Source of the DNA: Paraphysoderma sedebokerense
Taxonomy: Eukaryota; Blastocladiomycota; Physodermatomycetes; Physodermatales; Physodermataceae
DNA: 64,000 bases
Direction of reading: 5' to 3'
NCBI GenBank assembly: GCA_025602915.1
Contig: JAHLJZ010000013.1
Location: 62,001-126,000 of the forward strand
Below the pieces are notes generated by a model, which did not search any database, had not been told where the DNA came from, and was given only the letters and a program-made list of their open reading frames with translations. This document shows, piece by piece, positions 14,315 through 26,538 of this stretch (position 1 is its first letter; each line of letters opens with the position of its first letter). Position numbers and translations under genes: made by a program.

Positions 14315-14605
14315 GCGTCTCGTGTGGCTCTTGGTGTGGCAAGAATGTGTGTTGAAGGTTGCAAGAATGTAAAACCGAGGTGATCCTTGGAGGAGAGAAT
14401 GGAGAAAAAGGAAAAAATTAAACCAGTTTGTATTGTATTTGTGAAATGTAGAATGTTGCACTTTTGTAAAGAACTGAGAATTGAGTACGGCTGCGTTGTG
14501 TTGATGTTGAGAATCAAAGTTGCGGAGTCAATCGATATACATCTGAGGTTCCAAAATTCAGTGCTTCCTGAAATAAAAATATAAATATATTGAATCGTAA
14601 CGAAA

Positions 14606-15243
14606 TTACGAATCAATCTCCATTTGGGTTTCGTCTTTATTCTGATTTTCGTGATTTACACCTTTGAATAATGGCAATTCCAAGTAACTCGAGACTTCTT
14701 TCCTACAAATCATATTGAAATCAAAAGAAATGCGTTTGGAGGAAAGGTTACCGGTTTGTATCTTGCAAAAACGGTGATGACAAGAGTTAAAACGACAGTA
14801 CTTTCGCTCCGCTAATTTGGCCTCTAATATCTTGATTACCTTTTCTGACTCCAGTATTGACGAGTCATGACCAGGTAATGATTCGAGAATATTTAAGGCC
14901 TTCTTGAATGATTCTTGGAGTGTTATGATCTATTTGGCGGCACATCGGTATTTCCAATGATAGTTGGCGAATCGGCGGAGGTAAGAAGAAATTAGGACAG
15001 GGAACACATATAGCAAGCAATGAGGTTAATGTAATCATTAAATAAGGCAGGCTGACTGGGAGGATATTATGTGGATAAAGGCCGAACCTTTTTCCCGATT
15101 TCTTGCGCAGAGTCCCCGTTTTGAATAGAGAGCAGGATTTCGTGTATCTGTGGGAGGAATTGAAAATCGGCTCTTGAAAAAGTAGACTGTGATGAAGACG
15201 ACGAGTGAGATTTCTTTGGATTTGAGGGGACGGATGCCAACAT
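14606..15243 (-). CDS. MED9: Mediator complex subunit 9 (Med9)
   Basis: The gene appears only after splicing. Exon 1 begins MLASVPSNPKKSHSSSSSQS and continues ADFQFLPQIHEILLSIQNGD and AQEIGKK. A GTTCGG donor at about 15092 joins the exon beginning ATCATAACACTCC near 14934, giving IITLQESFKKALNILESLPG and HDSSILESEKVIKILEAKL. A last exon adds KKEVSSYLELPLFKGVN and an acidic tail ending METEIDS-like (QMEIDS). The FLP-I..IL...NG..A signature and the ...A...LESLPG....S helix are the Med9 family pattern. Med9 sits in the Mediator middle module that bridges activators to RNA polymerase II. The protein is about 130 residues. It shares a 134-bp divergent promoter with the ArfGAP gene. Confidence 0.78.
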
Positions 15244-15377
15244 TCTGTATTCCTTTGAGACAGCAATTGTATCGTTGTCGTTGTGATTTTAAGTGGAATG
15301 ATTTCAAGGAATATCGAGCGTCAACAAACATCCACTCGAGTCGTTTGATCACAATCACTCCTTTACCGACATTGTAA

Positions 15378-18300
15378 ATGCTATCCTCCTTTTCTTCTTC
15401 TTCTACGTCTTCTCTCTCTCATCAGTCTCCATATCCTCATCATCAGACACTCGAAGACGACTATCACTTGTCTCTCCTCCATTCTTCCACTATGTTTTGG
15501 AACTCCCTGAATCTGAAAAATTGTCTCGCCGACAACCCGGCTTACAGACAAGACCTGGCGAGTACTGAAAACGCATTGTATCATTTAGAAAGTGCTATTA
15601 AGAGTTTAAACAAGTTGTGTAAAGTTACGAATGATGCTGGAAGAGGTATGCTAATTACTTCACTCGATAATGCCCAAGTCAAATGAATACGTCCATCTAT
15701 CGCAACGGGCAAAGTTTAGTAATGCTTCGATATCATATCCGTGGCGACATTCTGGAAGACAATAAGTTTACTAAAGCGACAATATTTTAATTGAATATCA
15801 TATTTTGTTTGATTTAGTATACAATGAAAGGAATATCCAATTTGCCGACGAATTATACAAATTCGGAAAAGGGACGAGTGACGAAGACCCAATCTTAGGT
15901 AAAATTCTAACTGCCCCTATCACATCGATGGTGGTCTCCCACATTTGCCTTATATTGATTGCGGTACAATTTTTGATTTTATTCAGAGTCAACGTTGTCA
16001 AAATTCAGCCAAACTCTGAAAGAAGTAGAACGGAGTAGATCGTTATTGGTAAATCCAGTTCCGCGGTCTTACTGGTTTATGGCGTCCGTCCGCCGCATCT
16101 AACTTGCTTTCATTTCTGCTGATTGTCATGGTGTGGTACGAATTTCTGAATAGCTATCACATATGAACGATGTCTTAATATCTCCGCTGGAAAACTTCTT
16201 GAATACGGAAGTATCAGAAGTAAAAGTAAAATTACTGTTCACTATCTTCCATGCACTTTAAGTTTCGAAGCTCAAATTCATATTGAATCGTAAACTTCTT
16301 TTGTGCGGTAATTTACTAGGATTGTAAGAAATCGTTCGACTCGGCGAGTGATAATTTGGACAATGTCCTTGACCGATATATGGGCAAGAAACCTCAAGAT
16401 CCGACAATACCAGAGGTAATGCATTTGTCTCGTTCTTTTTTACTCTTCTCAAGAACGGTAATTTAATCTGGAACTGTTCTTCCTTGGTCTCAGGCGGCAA
16501 AGGAGGTAGCGGAAGCACGAAAACAATTTCATGAAACCAGTATACATTACGCTATGAAGTTAAACGATTTGCGCGGCAAGAAGAAGTACGATATATTAGA
16601 AAATGTATGGCTTAGTTTATCGATAGAATCTGCGATACTATACTGATGACACCATTATGTTGACGTATTTCTAATATAGGTGATTGCATTAATGTACACA
16701 TATTATGCCTTCTATCACCAGGGTTATGATCTATTTAAAGATTTAGAGCCACATATGCGCAAATTAACAGGTATGTTATTTCGGCACGATGGACTATTAA
16801 CCACAATATCTTGTGAATTAACGAATTTCTTCCCTTTGGTCAGACGTATTGCATCAGGTTCGTTTCTCGTCTTCCATCTATTCCTCGATCACGGGAGTAC
16901 TTTCCGCTAGAACTAAGGCTGTGGTTTCTGTTCCCTATCATTCCTTCTGTCATCGCACCGAACGACAATTTCTACTAGACCCGTGCCCGTCATGAACTCG
17001 ATATTGAAGAAATGCAAAAGCAGAAGGATCTTCAATTGTCATCCAACATTCACATGTATAACCCAATGAACCGTGGGTTCATAGATAATACCAAAAGCTC
17101 AACCAACAAGCCGTTTCCTGATCTCAAACCCGGAGAGAAAATTCTGAAAAGTGGATACCTGTTTAAAAAGAACCAAGTCCAACGAATGAGGGCGACTTGG
17201 AGCAGACGCTTTTTTGCAGTAAAAGGAGAACTACTAGTTTATAGTCATCGGGTTAAGGTAAGTAATCGGATTGCTACATGTAGATTTGATCAGTAAATTT
17301 CATTTTGTCTTTTGGTGTTATATAGGATGAAGACCCTGTTATAGCAATGAATCTTCGTGAGTGTTCCATCGGTTATTTGAACAAATCTAAGTTTCATTTA
17401 GAATCTTATAATTCGTTTGTTGTTTCTGGATGAATCATGACTATAGGGTACAGTACAGTAAAACCGGCTGAAAATATTGACAGGAGGTTTTGTTTTGAGG
17501 TCATTTCCGCCCAAAAGTATGTGATATCTCTTTTGTCGCCGTTGATGAAGCGGGTTTAGTCTCTTATTATCTTCGTCAGTAACACTGCCACATTGGAATC
17601 TTTTATTGCTTGATTTACATAGGAGCTACATGCTTCAAGCGGAGAATGAAGAAGATATGCACAGTTGGATTGAAGCTTTGCAAAGGGCAATTGGCAATGC
17701 ATTGCACTCAGCAGAAGCTCCGTCATCTCAGGGACTGAAAGGATCAAAGGTACTGGTTTTTTTTATCTCTGAATGACTTTCCGATCCATCCTTCAATTCA
17801 AAGTATTCACAATTCATCGCCACAGGAACGATTGAGTACCGATAATTTGGAAATACCATCCTTGTCAGCGACCACACTAGAAACAAGTAGAGCCCTAGAA
17901 GATCAGAAAGCTGTAATAGAAAAAATAAGGAAAGTTGGAGGCAACACTACTTGTTCAGATTGTGGGGCTGAGGGTACTGTTTTCATTTCTTAAATTGTTA
18001 ATTTAGTATGTGGATCACCAATTAACTGCTTCATTTCTCTTCGCTCTCTTTCATGCTTTCTCTTTCTACCGCCGGTCGCTTAATTAGACCCGGAATGGGC
18101 GTCTATTAATCTCGGTGTCGTTTTATGTATAGAATGTTCTGGTATCCATCGATCATTGGGTGTTCATATTTCCAAAGTTAGATCATTGATATTAGACAAA
18201 TGGGATCCCGAGACAGTAACTGTTATGGAAATGTTGGGTAACGATAAAGTGAATCAGGTATACGAAGCCAACATCAACAAGGAGAAGCCAAAACCGACAG

Positions 18301-19478
18301 CCGAAAGATCTGCGAAAGAAAAATGGATTCACGCAAAATGGGTTACCAAAGAAGTATGCCGCTGCTATTCTTTTCTTTCTTTACTTATTGCAGTCCTTTT
18401 GGTAATTGACATCACACACTCCTTGTTCCTGTTGACCGTATTAGTTCCTGGCAAAAGACACAAGTGTACACTTCACAAATAATTCTGCTCATCTGGTAAT
18501 TTTCTATTCCTGGTAAAGAAAATGTGTGGCAATAGACTTACCCCTCGTTTTCTACACACATTAGACTTTTTGGGAAACAATTGATAAATGCGACCTTCCT
18601 CTGGCTCTAAAACTCATTACCATCGGTGCGAATGTGGACTGGGCCAACCCTGCGCATAATAATCAAACACCGCTACATCGGGCAATACGTAATAGAGACG
18701 AAGCTGCTATAGAGTTTCTACTGCAGTGGCAGTGCGATGTGAATGTCCAAGATAACGAGGGTTCGACTCCACTGCATTATGGAGCCGACATGGACAATGC
18801 TAGATTAGTTGTACGCTTATTAAAGAAGAATGCAAAATGGGATATGAAGGATCATCATGGCAAGGTTGATTTTCAAGTTGACTATTTAGTTGATACCTAA
18901 CATCAATTTGACAAAGCCCCATCTTCTCCCGTTCGCTTTCTTTTTGACTTGAACAGACACCGCTCGAATTAGCCCTTTCGAAAGCCAACGTGCAAGTAGT
19001 TACAGTGCTTCGTCTGTTTACTTTTAATCAAGAACACGCTTCCCAGGGTTCCACAAAGTTCGGTTTCCAGGAAGCGATCAAGTCAATATCAGGGTCATCA
19101 AAATCGGTAGCCAGCTCCGGCTCCGATCTAGCAACGTCACCACCGTCAACAGCTTCGCGTCTGAAAGCAAAGCTGTTAAGGAAAGAGAAGAGTGACGGTA
19201 GTGTTGACAATGCTGGTGTTGGAAGCAATAATAAATTAGGGAGTACCAGTGAGAGGAACTCGAGCGACAGCCTTCCAACTCCTCCTGTTGGAGGTAGCAT
19301 CATGTTGGCAGGAATTGAGAATGAGCCCGTGTGGAGTTTAGAAAACGAAGTGGTTGCTGGGGTGAATCAGTTGGGTGTAAATAGTGATGATATGACTGGA
19401 AGGGGCGATATTGGAAGTATTGCAAGAAAGGAAGTGAAAAGTCCGTTTGATGACGAGGCTTTTGATAATCCTTGGTAA
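15378..19478 (+). CDS. BAR-PH-ArfGAP-ankyrin protein (ACAP/ASAP type)
   Basis: About fourteen exons encode the ACAP-like order of domains. The N-terminal helical part (AYRQDLASTENALYHLESAI, then NIQFADELYKFGKGTSDEDP) fits a BAR domain. The PH domain starts LKSGYLFKKNQVQRMRATWS and continues RRFFAVKGELLVYSHR, with a conserved late W (EEDMHSWIEALQRAI). The ArfGAP zinc finger is CSDCGAEDPEWASINLGVVL plus CIEC (C-x2-C-x16-C-x2-C), followed by SGIHRSLGVHISKVRSL with the arginine finger. Ankyrin repeats follow (NQTPLHRAIRNRDEAAIEFL, GSTPLHYGADMDNARLVVRL). A Ser-rich tail ends FDDEAFDNPW. The family stimulates GTP hydrolysis on Arf GTPases at curved membranes in endosomal trafficking. The final NPW resembles an EH-domain-binding NPF motif, but that is speculative. 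Confidence 0.9.
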
Positions 19479-19683
19479 AAAGCCCAGAGAATGCGGATAT
19501 AATGGGTACATTTATATTCAAAATGTACTATCTGATTATAATCGAATGTGCGTTCAAATGGAAATAAAAGCGAATTATAAACAGCTGATCGTTGGAGGAT
19601 CTCGAGTAAATCGACTTCCAACGGGTTCAACAATTCCATAAGCCAAGTCCACAGGAAGCAAGGAATTCCTTATTTAAACATAT

Positions 19684-21369
19684 ATGTCGTCGAGGCCAAT
19701 ATCTACTCTTAATCTCAACGCTGCCATCAAACAGAAACTCATACGAAAGGGATTTCGGTTCTTGGACGATTTGGTGGGATTAAGCCCAGAAGCTCTCTGT
19801 AACGGTTCGTGGACGATTTAAGTGTGTTGCTGCCCGCAATATGCTGATTTGTCGATTTGCGTCATTTGTACAGAACTCTCAATCACAACCGATGTTGCCA
19901 ATCAGATTCTTAATAATCTAAAGTCTGGTAAAAACCTGTTACCCCATATGCCCATCCCCTGTGAAATCGCGTCTAAATACCCTAACTTTACAAAAACAAA
20001 CAAATATTTAGACTCGATAAAGTCAATTTCGGCATTGGAAATATTTGCCCAAGAAAGCAGCCGAAAGCCAGTTACCACATTATGCTCCAAATTGGATCAG
20101 TTACTAGGGGGTGGCGGAGTACCCATTGGAAAAATAACTGAAGTGTGTGGCCTACCCGGTTTAGGGAAGACTCAATTAGGGTGAGTGTGCGTCATATTAA
20201 TTCAAAAAAATTTGGCTCTAACATTTTATTAGAATGCAAGTAGCTGTTAATGCTAATATTCCGTCGTCGTTGGGCGGATCTGGAGGAAAAGCAATCTATA
20301 TAGGTGAAAACGCTATAGTGGTCTATAACTCACCCGCGACTGAAATTAATGTTCGATTTTCCAAAGTAGATACAGAAGGAAGTTTTACGGTATCCCGAGT
20401 AAACGAAATTGCAAATGCGACTATTGGATATGTTAACAGTCGACTAGAATCTATGAGTTCGGGAGATGAATGTATGAAAATCTTTAACATCAAGATTTTG
20501 TTGTTAATGTGATTTACAGGATTGAACTCACGAGAGTTTTTGTATTTTGCATTAGCAAAATTGAAGTTGGACGATGTTCTTACAAATCTTCATTATTATC
20601 GGATTCACGATTATGTTGAACTTGTTGGTCTCGTGAATATTTTAGAAGATGTGCTGAAAGACCTTCCTGATGTACGTATGCTGTCTGATTTCAATTAACT
20701 GCCATTGTGCTGCAATTATACTTTTTATGTTTGACCTTGCAAATTTCAGGTCAGGATTATCGTCGTGGATAGTATTGCAGCGCCTTTCCGTAATTTTTCG
20801 GACATGGCACTTAGAACGCGACTGCTGAATACAGTTTCGCAGTTGTTAATGAAAGTAGCCGAACAGTTCGAACTGGCGGTAGGTATTTCCCTATGATTCT
20901 ATGTTGATATTAGAATTTGATTATAAATGAAAGAATACATTAGGTATTGCTAACGAATCAGATGACAACTAAAGTGAACAGAGGAGGGGGGACCGGCGGA
21001 GACAACGAATCTCACGTTGTGCCAGCTTTGGGTGAAAGTTGGGGGCATGCGAGTACGAATAGGGTGATTTTGTATTATAAAGATGATGTGAGGTACGATC
21101 TTTCTTTCAAATCAAATTTTTCGTTTTCCTAGAATTGACGAATGGAATAACGCTGGACAGGCATGCTTATCTTTTCAAATCACCAAATTTGCAAGCCTGC
21201 ACGGTGAGGTATCAGATTACAGTATGTGCTCCAGTTTTGAATTCTTTTTTCATTCGATTGTCAATTCTAAGTGAGTTCTCTTTAGAGCGATGGAATCCGA
21301 GATGTCGATGTCCCAAATTGTGGCGACCTTAGGAAAAGGAAGTTTAGGGAAGATTTCGATGAGGAATAA
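19684..21369 (+). CDS. RAD51C: RAD51 paralogue, RAD51C type
   Basis: Starts MSSRPISTLNLNAAIKQKLI with a helix-hairpin-helix N-terminus. Walker A is split across an intron (GLPGLGKTQLGMQVAVNA), and GGKAIYIDTEGSFTVSRVNE follows once a 66-bp intron (near 20308-20373) is removed. Walker B is DVRIIVVDSIAAPFRN. Later blocks are AVLLTNQMTTKVN, PALGESWGHASTNRVILYY and a basic tail GDLRKRKFREDFDEE ending at 21369. The C-terminal RKRKF cluster corresponds to the nuclear localisation signal found at the RAD51C end. The LNSREFLYFALAKLKL section and HHH-plus-RecA layout favour RAD51C over RAD51 or XRCC3. RAD51C acts in homologous recombination and Holliday-junction processing with other paralogues; ascomycete yeasts lack a direct counterpart. 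Around eight exons. Confidence 0.85.
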
Positions 21370-21514
21370 TAATTGTTGAATATTTAAATTGGTGTAGCTG
21401 AATTGTAAATATAATCCGTTCTGAAGATCATACTGGGGCTCTAGTAAAAGCGTGTCAAACTGTCCCACACTATCTACATTTACTATCCCTGAGTTCAACA
21501 CGGCATTTTCAAAT

Positions 21515-24500
21515 ATGCTTCCTCCTCGTTCAAGAAACCTCGCTCCTCCAAAGCAGAATGCTAACCTTGATTATCTACAACTTGCCCACATCAGAACCCA
21601 TGACACATCTCGATCGCCGTTTCCTACCGCAAAGTCCTTGCAAAGCAGACCAAGGTCAGTTATGAAACCATGGAAATCGATAGTGGCTTCTCAGGTCCAT
21701 CGTTTGACAGATACAAATCACTCAATTGTAAATGAGAAAGATATGGATACATCTGCGGCATCAGTTGCGATGGATTTGTTTAGTGAGGATACGGAACGAC
21801 GGCAGAATGAAGCATACGTGGCTCGATCCGAAAGCACGGTCGAACCGTTTGAATCTCCATTCCGAAGAATCAATGCAGACTTAATTCGGAAAACCAATGT
21901 TAAAAGCTTTAAGATCCAAGACGATGCATCGGTTGATTCAAACACGGAGGCGAAAGCACCTATGGATAATAGAGATCAGCCTTCGAGATCAACTCAGTCA
22001 TCGTTATTTCCAGGGAGAAGTGCGCAGGATATAGATGTGATAAAAGAGGAACATATGGAAGATTACAATTATGATACTAAAGTGAGGAGGACACAAAATG
22101 GACATATCATTGACGACTCTAGTCGCGACGAAAGTGAGCTAATGCTCAAGTTAGAAAACGACAAAAAGGTCCGTTCACTTGCAATCACTTGTTGGTGTCG
22201 CATAAAAATGTTAATTTATTCTACTTAGGCCTTCCTAGCACATATAAAGTCTACGCATCAAACTACTGCGTCGCTCTCGCTTCTATTGACTGAATCACAG
22301 AACGAAGCATCTGAACTGTTGAAGAAGATGTCAGAGAGGGATTGTGTGATCACCAATCTTAAGAACAAGTCAAAGAAGCTAAGGAGCGATATCGATGAAT
22401 TACAGAGTAGCAAGAATCAACTTATCCAGGAATTCAATAAGGAGAAGGAAGAGACACGACAAATGATTGCAACAATGGAAGAGGTCATTGAAAGGGTTAG
22501 TTTTATTCAATTTACCGGATTGTTGTCGTTGCTGAATTTTCATTTACCATCGCTTAAAGCAAAGACAAGAGTTACAAGAAGTGGGGTCCGATAATGTTAA
22601 TCTTAAACAAAGAATAGATAATCTGCAACAATCTTATAATCAACAATTGGAGCTTCTCAACAACGCGAATACTCAGATAACGACCATAAAAACCGAGAAT
22701 ACATCGCTACGACAGAAAGTGATAAGAGTTGATGAACAACTTTCTCGCGCTGCAAGTGAACGTACCTTACATGAACATCAGCTTAGAAAATTTATTCGAG
22801 ATGTAACTCAGTGTACTTCTACGTTGAAAGGATCGCGAGAGAGCATCAGAACATGGTGCCATATTTCGGATTCGGTACTTTCAATATCTGATACATATCT
22901 AAACAATACTCGACATACAAGAGGAGATAATGATGACACAAACGACATTTCTTGTGTTTCTGGGGATACTGGATTGGTATTGAGCAGACTAACAACCTCT
23001 GTGAGTGAAATCGTGAACTGCATCGAGAAGGCCCACGAAGTAATCAAACACGAGAGGTAAGTTGAGAGTAATTGGGGAGATTTTAATCAAAACTCACAGT
23101 TTCGTCTAGGCAGCAAATGAAAGACGTCACCGATCAAGTCATCAAGTACAAACACCAAGGGGAGTTGGCAAATTCGACAATCGACACCTTGCAGAAGCAG
23201 ATAAGGCAGTTGGAATCCGATAAATTAGATTTACGGACTCAATTGACGGATAAGCAAAGCGAATATCAGAAGAATATTGCAACTATCCGACAAGAGTATG
23301 AAGAAAAGGCGAACGTTTTGATGGCCGGGTTGCAGCAGCTGACCTCGGAAACTCAAAAGACGCAAAAGGATGGCCAAGATCAGGTTCAGGAGTTCTCGAT
23401 CATTTTTTTCAAACTTAGATTATGCTCACTTTGTGTTCTTTCTTGAAGATCTCGCACCTTACGAACCTACAATTGACCCTGCAGTCTCGAGTCTCTGAAC
23501 TCGAAGGTGAATTGAAGACGAAAGAAAAAGTTGAAAGCGATTTTCAGGCCTGCAAAAAGTTACTAGACTATGAGCGACAAAGAGTTAAAGTAATACAAGA
23601 AGCGGCCGCTAGAGACAAAAATCAGTTGACTAAATTCCTGGAAGATTCAAAGAAGAAATTACACCATCTGGAACGCGAGGTTAGTGTCAGATACTGTAAG
23701 AATTCATTGAAGTGGACAAGGTACTGAATGAATAATGACAGGCTGAGAATTTGAGAAGCCAATTACACTCTGAAAAGAAACAAAAATCGACAGAACGGAG
23801 CATGAAAAAGGAGGAAGTAAATGAGTTGATGCAAATATTACTAGACCAAGAAGAGGTTAGTGACCACTAAGTTTGCTTGCTAATGTTGTCCTACTAATTG
23901 AGTTCATGTTAGGCTTTAGCAAGATCGAGAGAGCAAATATGTAGCATGATGGCTCAACGTAACACAATTGAAGCAGAGAATCGAAAACTACGTTTGGAAA
24001 TAGCCAGAATTACAAATGAAATGAAAGAAGCACAGTCAGATGATTATTACGTGTCTAAAGAGGACGTAAATCCGGTAACTCCCCTGTTCGAATACACAAT
24101 AATATCCAGTAAACTGACCATTCAATAAAATTAGGAACCATACTACAGTAGCATCTGTGAAGCAGACGTATCTATGGACCCTCGGGAAGTACATGAGGAT
24201 ACGAGATCTCCTTCAAAAATTCTCCACGAAAATCGCCACCAAGTGTTTTCCAAATATTTTAAGGTACGTCAAGGCGCAATTTATACAAAATAATACACAA
24301 CATCTTCACAATCTGCTATATTTTATTTGCTACTTGTACATCCGTTGTAGAAATTGCGCCCCCAATCCCCACATAGAGCTCGGACCCCAATGAAGAACCC
24401 TCTTCGCGACACTTTAAACAAACAAGGTGTCAACGACGTAGTCCTCAACGATAAAAGCAAAACTTCAGACCAATCTCGAAATATCGGGGATTTTCGAGAG

Positions 24501-24881
24501 AAAAATTTACCCGACTATATCCACATTGTGCAATTCAATACTGAATTTGTCAATGGCCATATACCTTTACGAGTTCAAGAACGGTCAAGCGAAATGAAGA
24601 ATTATTGCTCTTCAAAATCCGCTATGGAGAAAATGCACGATGATATCACTGCAGCCGAGGACACGTTTATAGCGGATCAGAGTTTCAAGATAATTAATCG
24701 AGACCGCCATCGAGTTCTACCCGATCGTTTGAGGGATATTCGGACATTTACATTGGACTGTCAAAGCACCGGACAAACAGATTTCGATTCGTCCCTAGAA
24801 AGATTGAGAGGAAGGTTACAGCAGACGAAGATTTCGATTGATTCGCCTAAAGGCCAAAAGCTCAATAAGTCAATGTACTAA
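21515..24881 (+). CDS. Large coiled-coil protein of unknown function
   Basis: Start is the first ATG in the open frame (MLPPRSRNLAPPKQNANLDY). About 220 N-terminal residues are disordered and Ser/Asp-rich, with basic KPWKSIVASQVHRL. From about 22290 to 24070 successive exons code for long heptad-rich helices (SELLKKMSERDCVITNLKNK, QLIQEFNKEKEETRQMIATM, QQLELLNNANTQITTIKTEN, TLQKQIRQLESDKLDLRTQL and so on). A C-terminal part of about 170 residues (NPLRDTLNKQGVNDVVLND ... SSLERLRGRLQQTKISIDS) is not coiled and may be a separate domain. Introns are clear, three with GTTAGT donors. I do not recognise the family; the shape recalls spindle-pole, centrosome or Golgi tethers. It follows RAD51C with only 145 bp between. 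Confidence 0.72.
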
Positions 24882-25026
24882 TGCCGATGTGGGAACCATA
24901 ATATGACAGTAATGGTCTTTTTATATTTTTGATGTATATATTGCATGTAGACCGGAGCATCGTTTATATAATTTACGCTTAAGCTAGTACTGTAATCATA
25001 TCTGTTCATAATTAATAATTTATATT

Positions 25027-26318
25027 TTAAGGCTTCTTTAGGCTGCGTTCTTTCATTCTCTCAACTAATATCCAGGTCAACTCTTTCATACTCTCTATTT
25101 CTTTCTCTGTAGCTTTACCGTGGGCAGACCATCTGATTTTGCAATTATTATCGACTAAAAACACCCAACCGAGATAATTGTTAGATATATTAAGGATTTC
25201 TTTCTGAGGTTTCAACTTTTTAAACAGGGACGTGTAGTAGAATGGCTACAGAAAGTATAAGTATTCAGTTAAAAGTAATAGCGATCAATAGCACTCAGTG
25301 AATGTACCTGACGATCTTTGGGTATTTGCCGCCTCAGTTGGGGTAAACACATTTTCACTATTGCAGATTTCATCCATGTTTCTTGTGCATTGATCTGTCC
25401 AAAACCAAGTTAATCATATAACAAAGATACGATCGTTTAATACCCAAATTTAAATAAATACCTCAATTTGTTGGACACCATCCACCCCAGAAAACTCGTT
25501 CCTGAAAGGGTCTGCAAACGATTGAATATGTTTCTAGGTTGAAATTAATCCAAGATGAGCCATAATTTCGCTTATTCAATTTCAGAGAAGAAGATCGATA
25601 TCTAAACTCACCTCACCATACTGAACAAAACAAAAACTGACTAAACTGATTTTGCCTTCAAGTTTCTTAATTAAATTGATATCTTCGGATTGATTCAAAG
25701 GAGTGACTTTAATCTGGGGAAACTTTATAGATCGCTGTATTGACATTGAATTAACAATAAAATTAAAACCACAATTCACCAAATCAATAAGCCGATATTT
25801 AAATGACAGACCTGTTCTTTTAATAATCTACTAGCTGCTTCATATAACTTTCCGCCTGTTTGATTGAGCTCTAATAACCAATTATCCAAATGTCAGATCA
25901 GAACCATCAAGGTGCTTTATCGATCAAAATGAGGGATACCTTTAAAATCTTTCCAATAACTTTGTTGCATTTCTTTTTTACTGTTACGTTTAGTTGCATT
26001 TAGGGAATCAACAAAGAAAAGTTTGAGTTGGGATGGCCCCATAGTCGAGTTTTGACATTCTTAGTAAATCACTCACATTTCGGCTCTCCTCTCTAGATTC
26101 TTTTGTTTATCAAAAGTTTCTTTAACTGCAGTTGTAATTCGTTGTCGTAGAGAAGGTTCGTACATTTCTTCATCTTGATTTGAAGCCGAAGTAGGTTCAA
26201 TATCTTTTTGAGGTTGGGTCGAAGATGGCGGAGGTGTGGAGAGGAAGCGAATTCGATGTGTTAATCGTAAATGAGGCCGTAAGGATTGGGAACTCTTTGT
26301 GCATAATCTTAAAGACAT
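25027..26318 (-). CDS. ATP10: Mitochondrial ATP synthase assembly factor ATP10
   Basis: The N-terminus MSLRLCTKSSQSLRPHLRLT plus THRIRFLSTPPPS is rich in Arg/Ser without acidic residues, a mitochondrial presequence. Seven or so short exons follow: SKKEMQQSYWKDFKELNQTG, SIKFPQIKVTPLNQSEDINL, KISLVSFCFVQYGEKHIQSF, VQQIEINAQETWMKSAIVKM, CLPQLRRQIPKDRQ, then FYYTSLFKKLKPQKEILNIS, YLGWVFLVDNNCKIRWSAHG and a helical C-terminus ending KKP. The order 'VxFxFxQYGE', 'IN.QE.W.K...V', 'LRRxIPK.R', 'GWVFLVD..CKIRW..hG' is characteristic of ATP10, a matrix/inner-membrane chaperone that helps the F0 subunit 6 ring assemble. Length is about 300 residues, normal for the family. Confidence 0.88.
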
Positions 26319-26538
26319 TGATTGCTTATATGTTGTTAACGATATTTTAAGTTTTACTCGAAGTATGTTAGCTGAATGATATAATTATGTTCGACACGAA
26401 TACAATAGCTCAGTTCAATTTTTGTTTACTATGAGATCGGCCCGCATATCCATGACCATATACTGCGCGTAAATATTTGCAAGAATTAAAGTTTATTTCA
26501 AAATTAACAATATCATTAACGCAAGTGTATCCTACTAT

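Noticed and set aside
18755-18775. Sequence resembling a tRNA B box (GGTTCGACTCC)
   Set aside because: It lies in an ankyrin-coding exon, with no A box or foldable tRNA around it.
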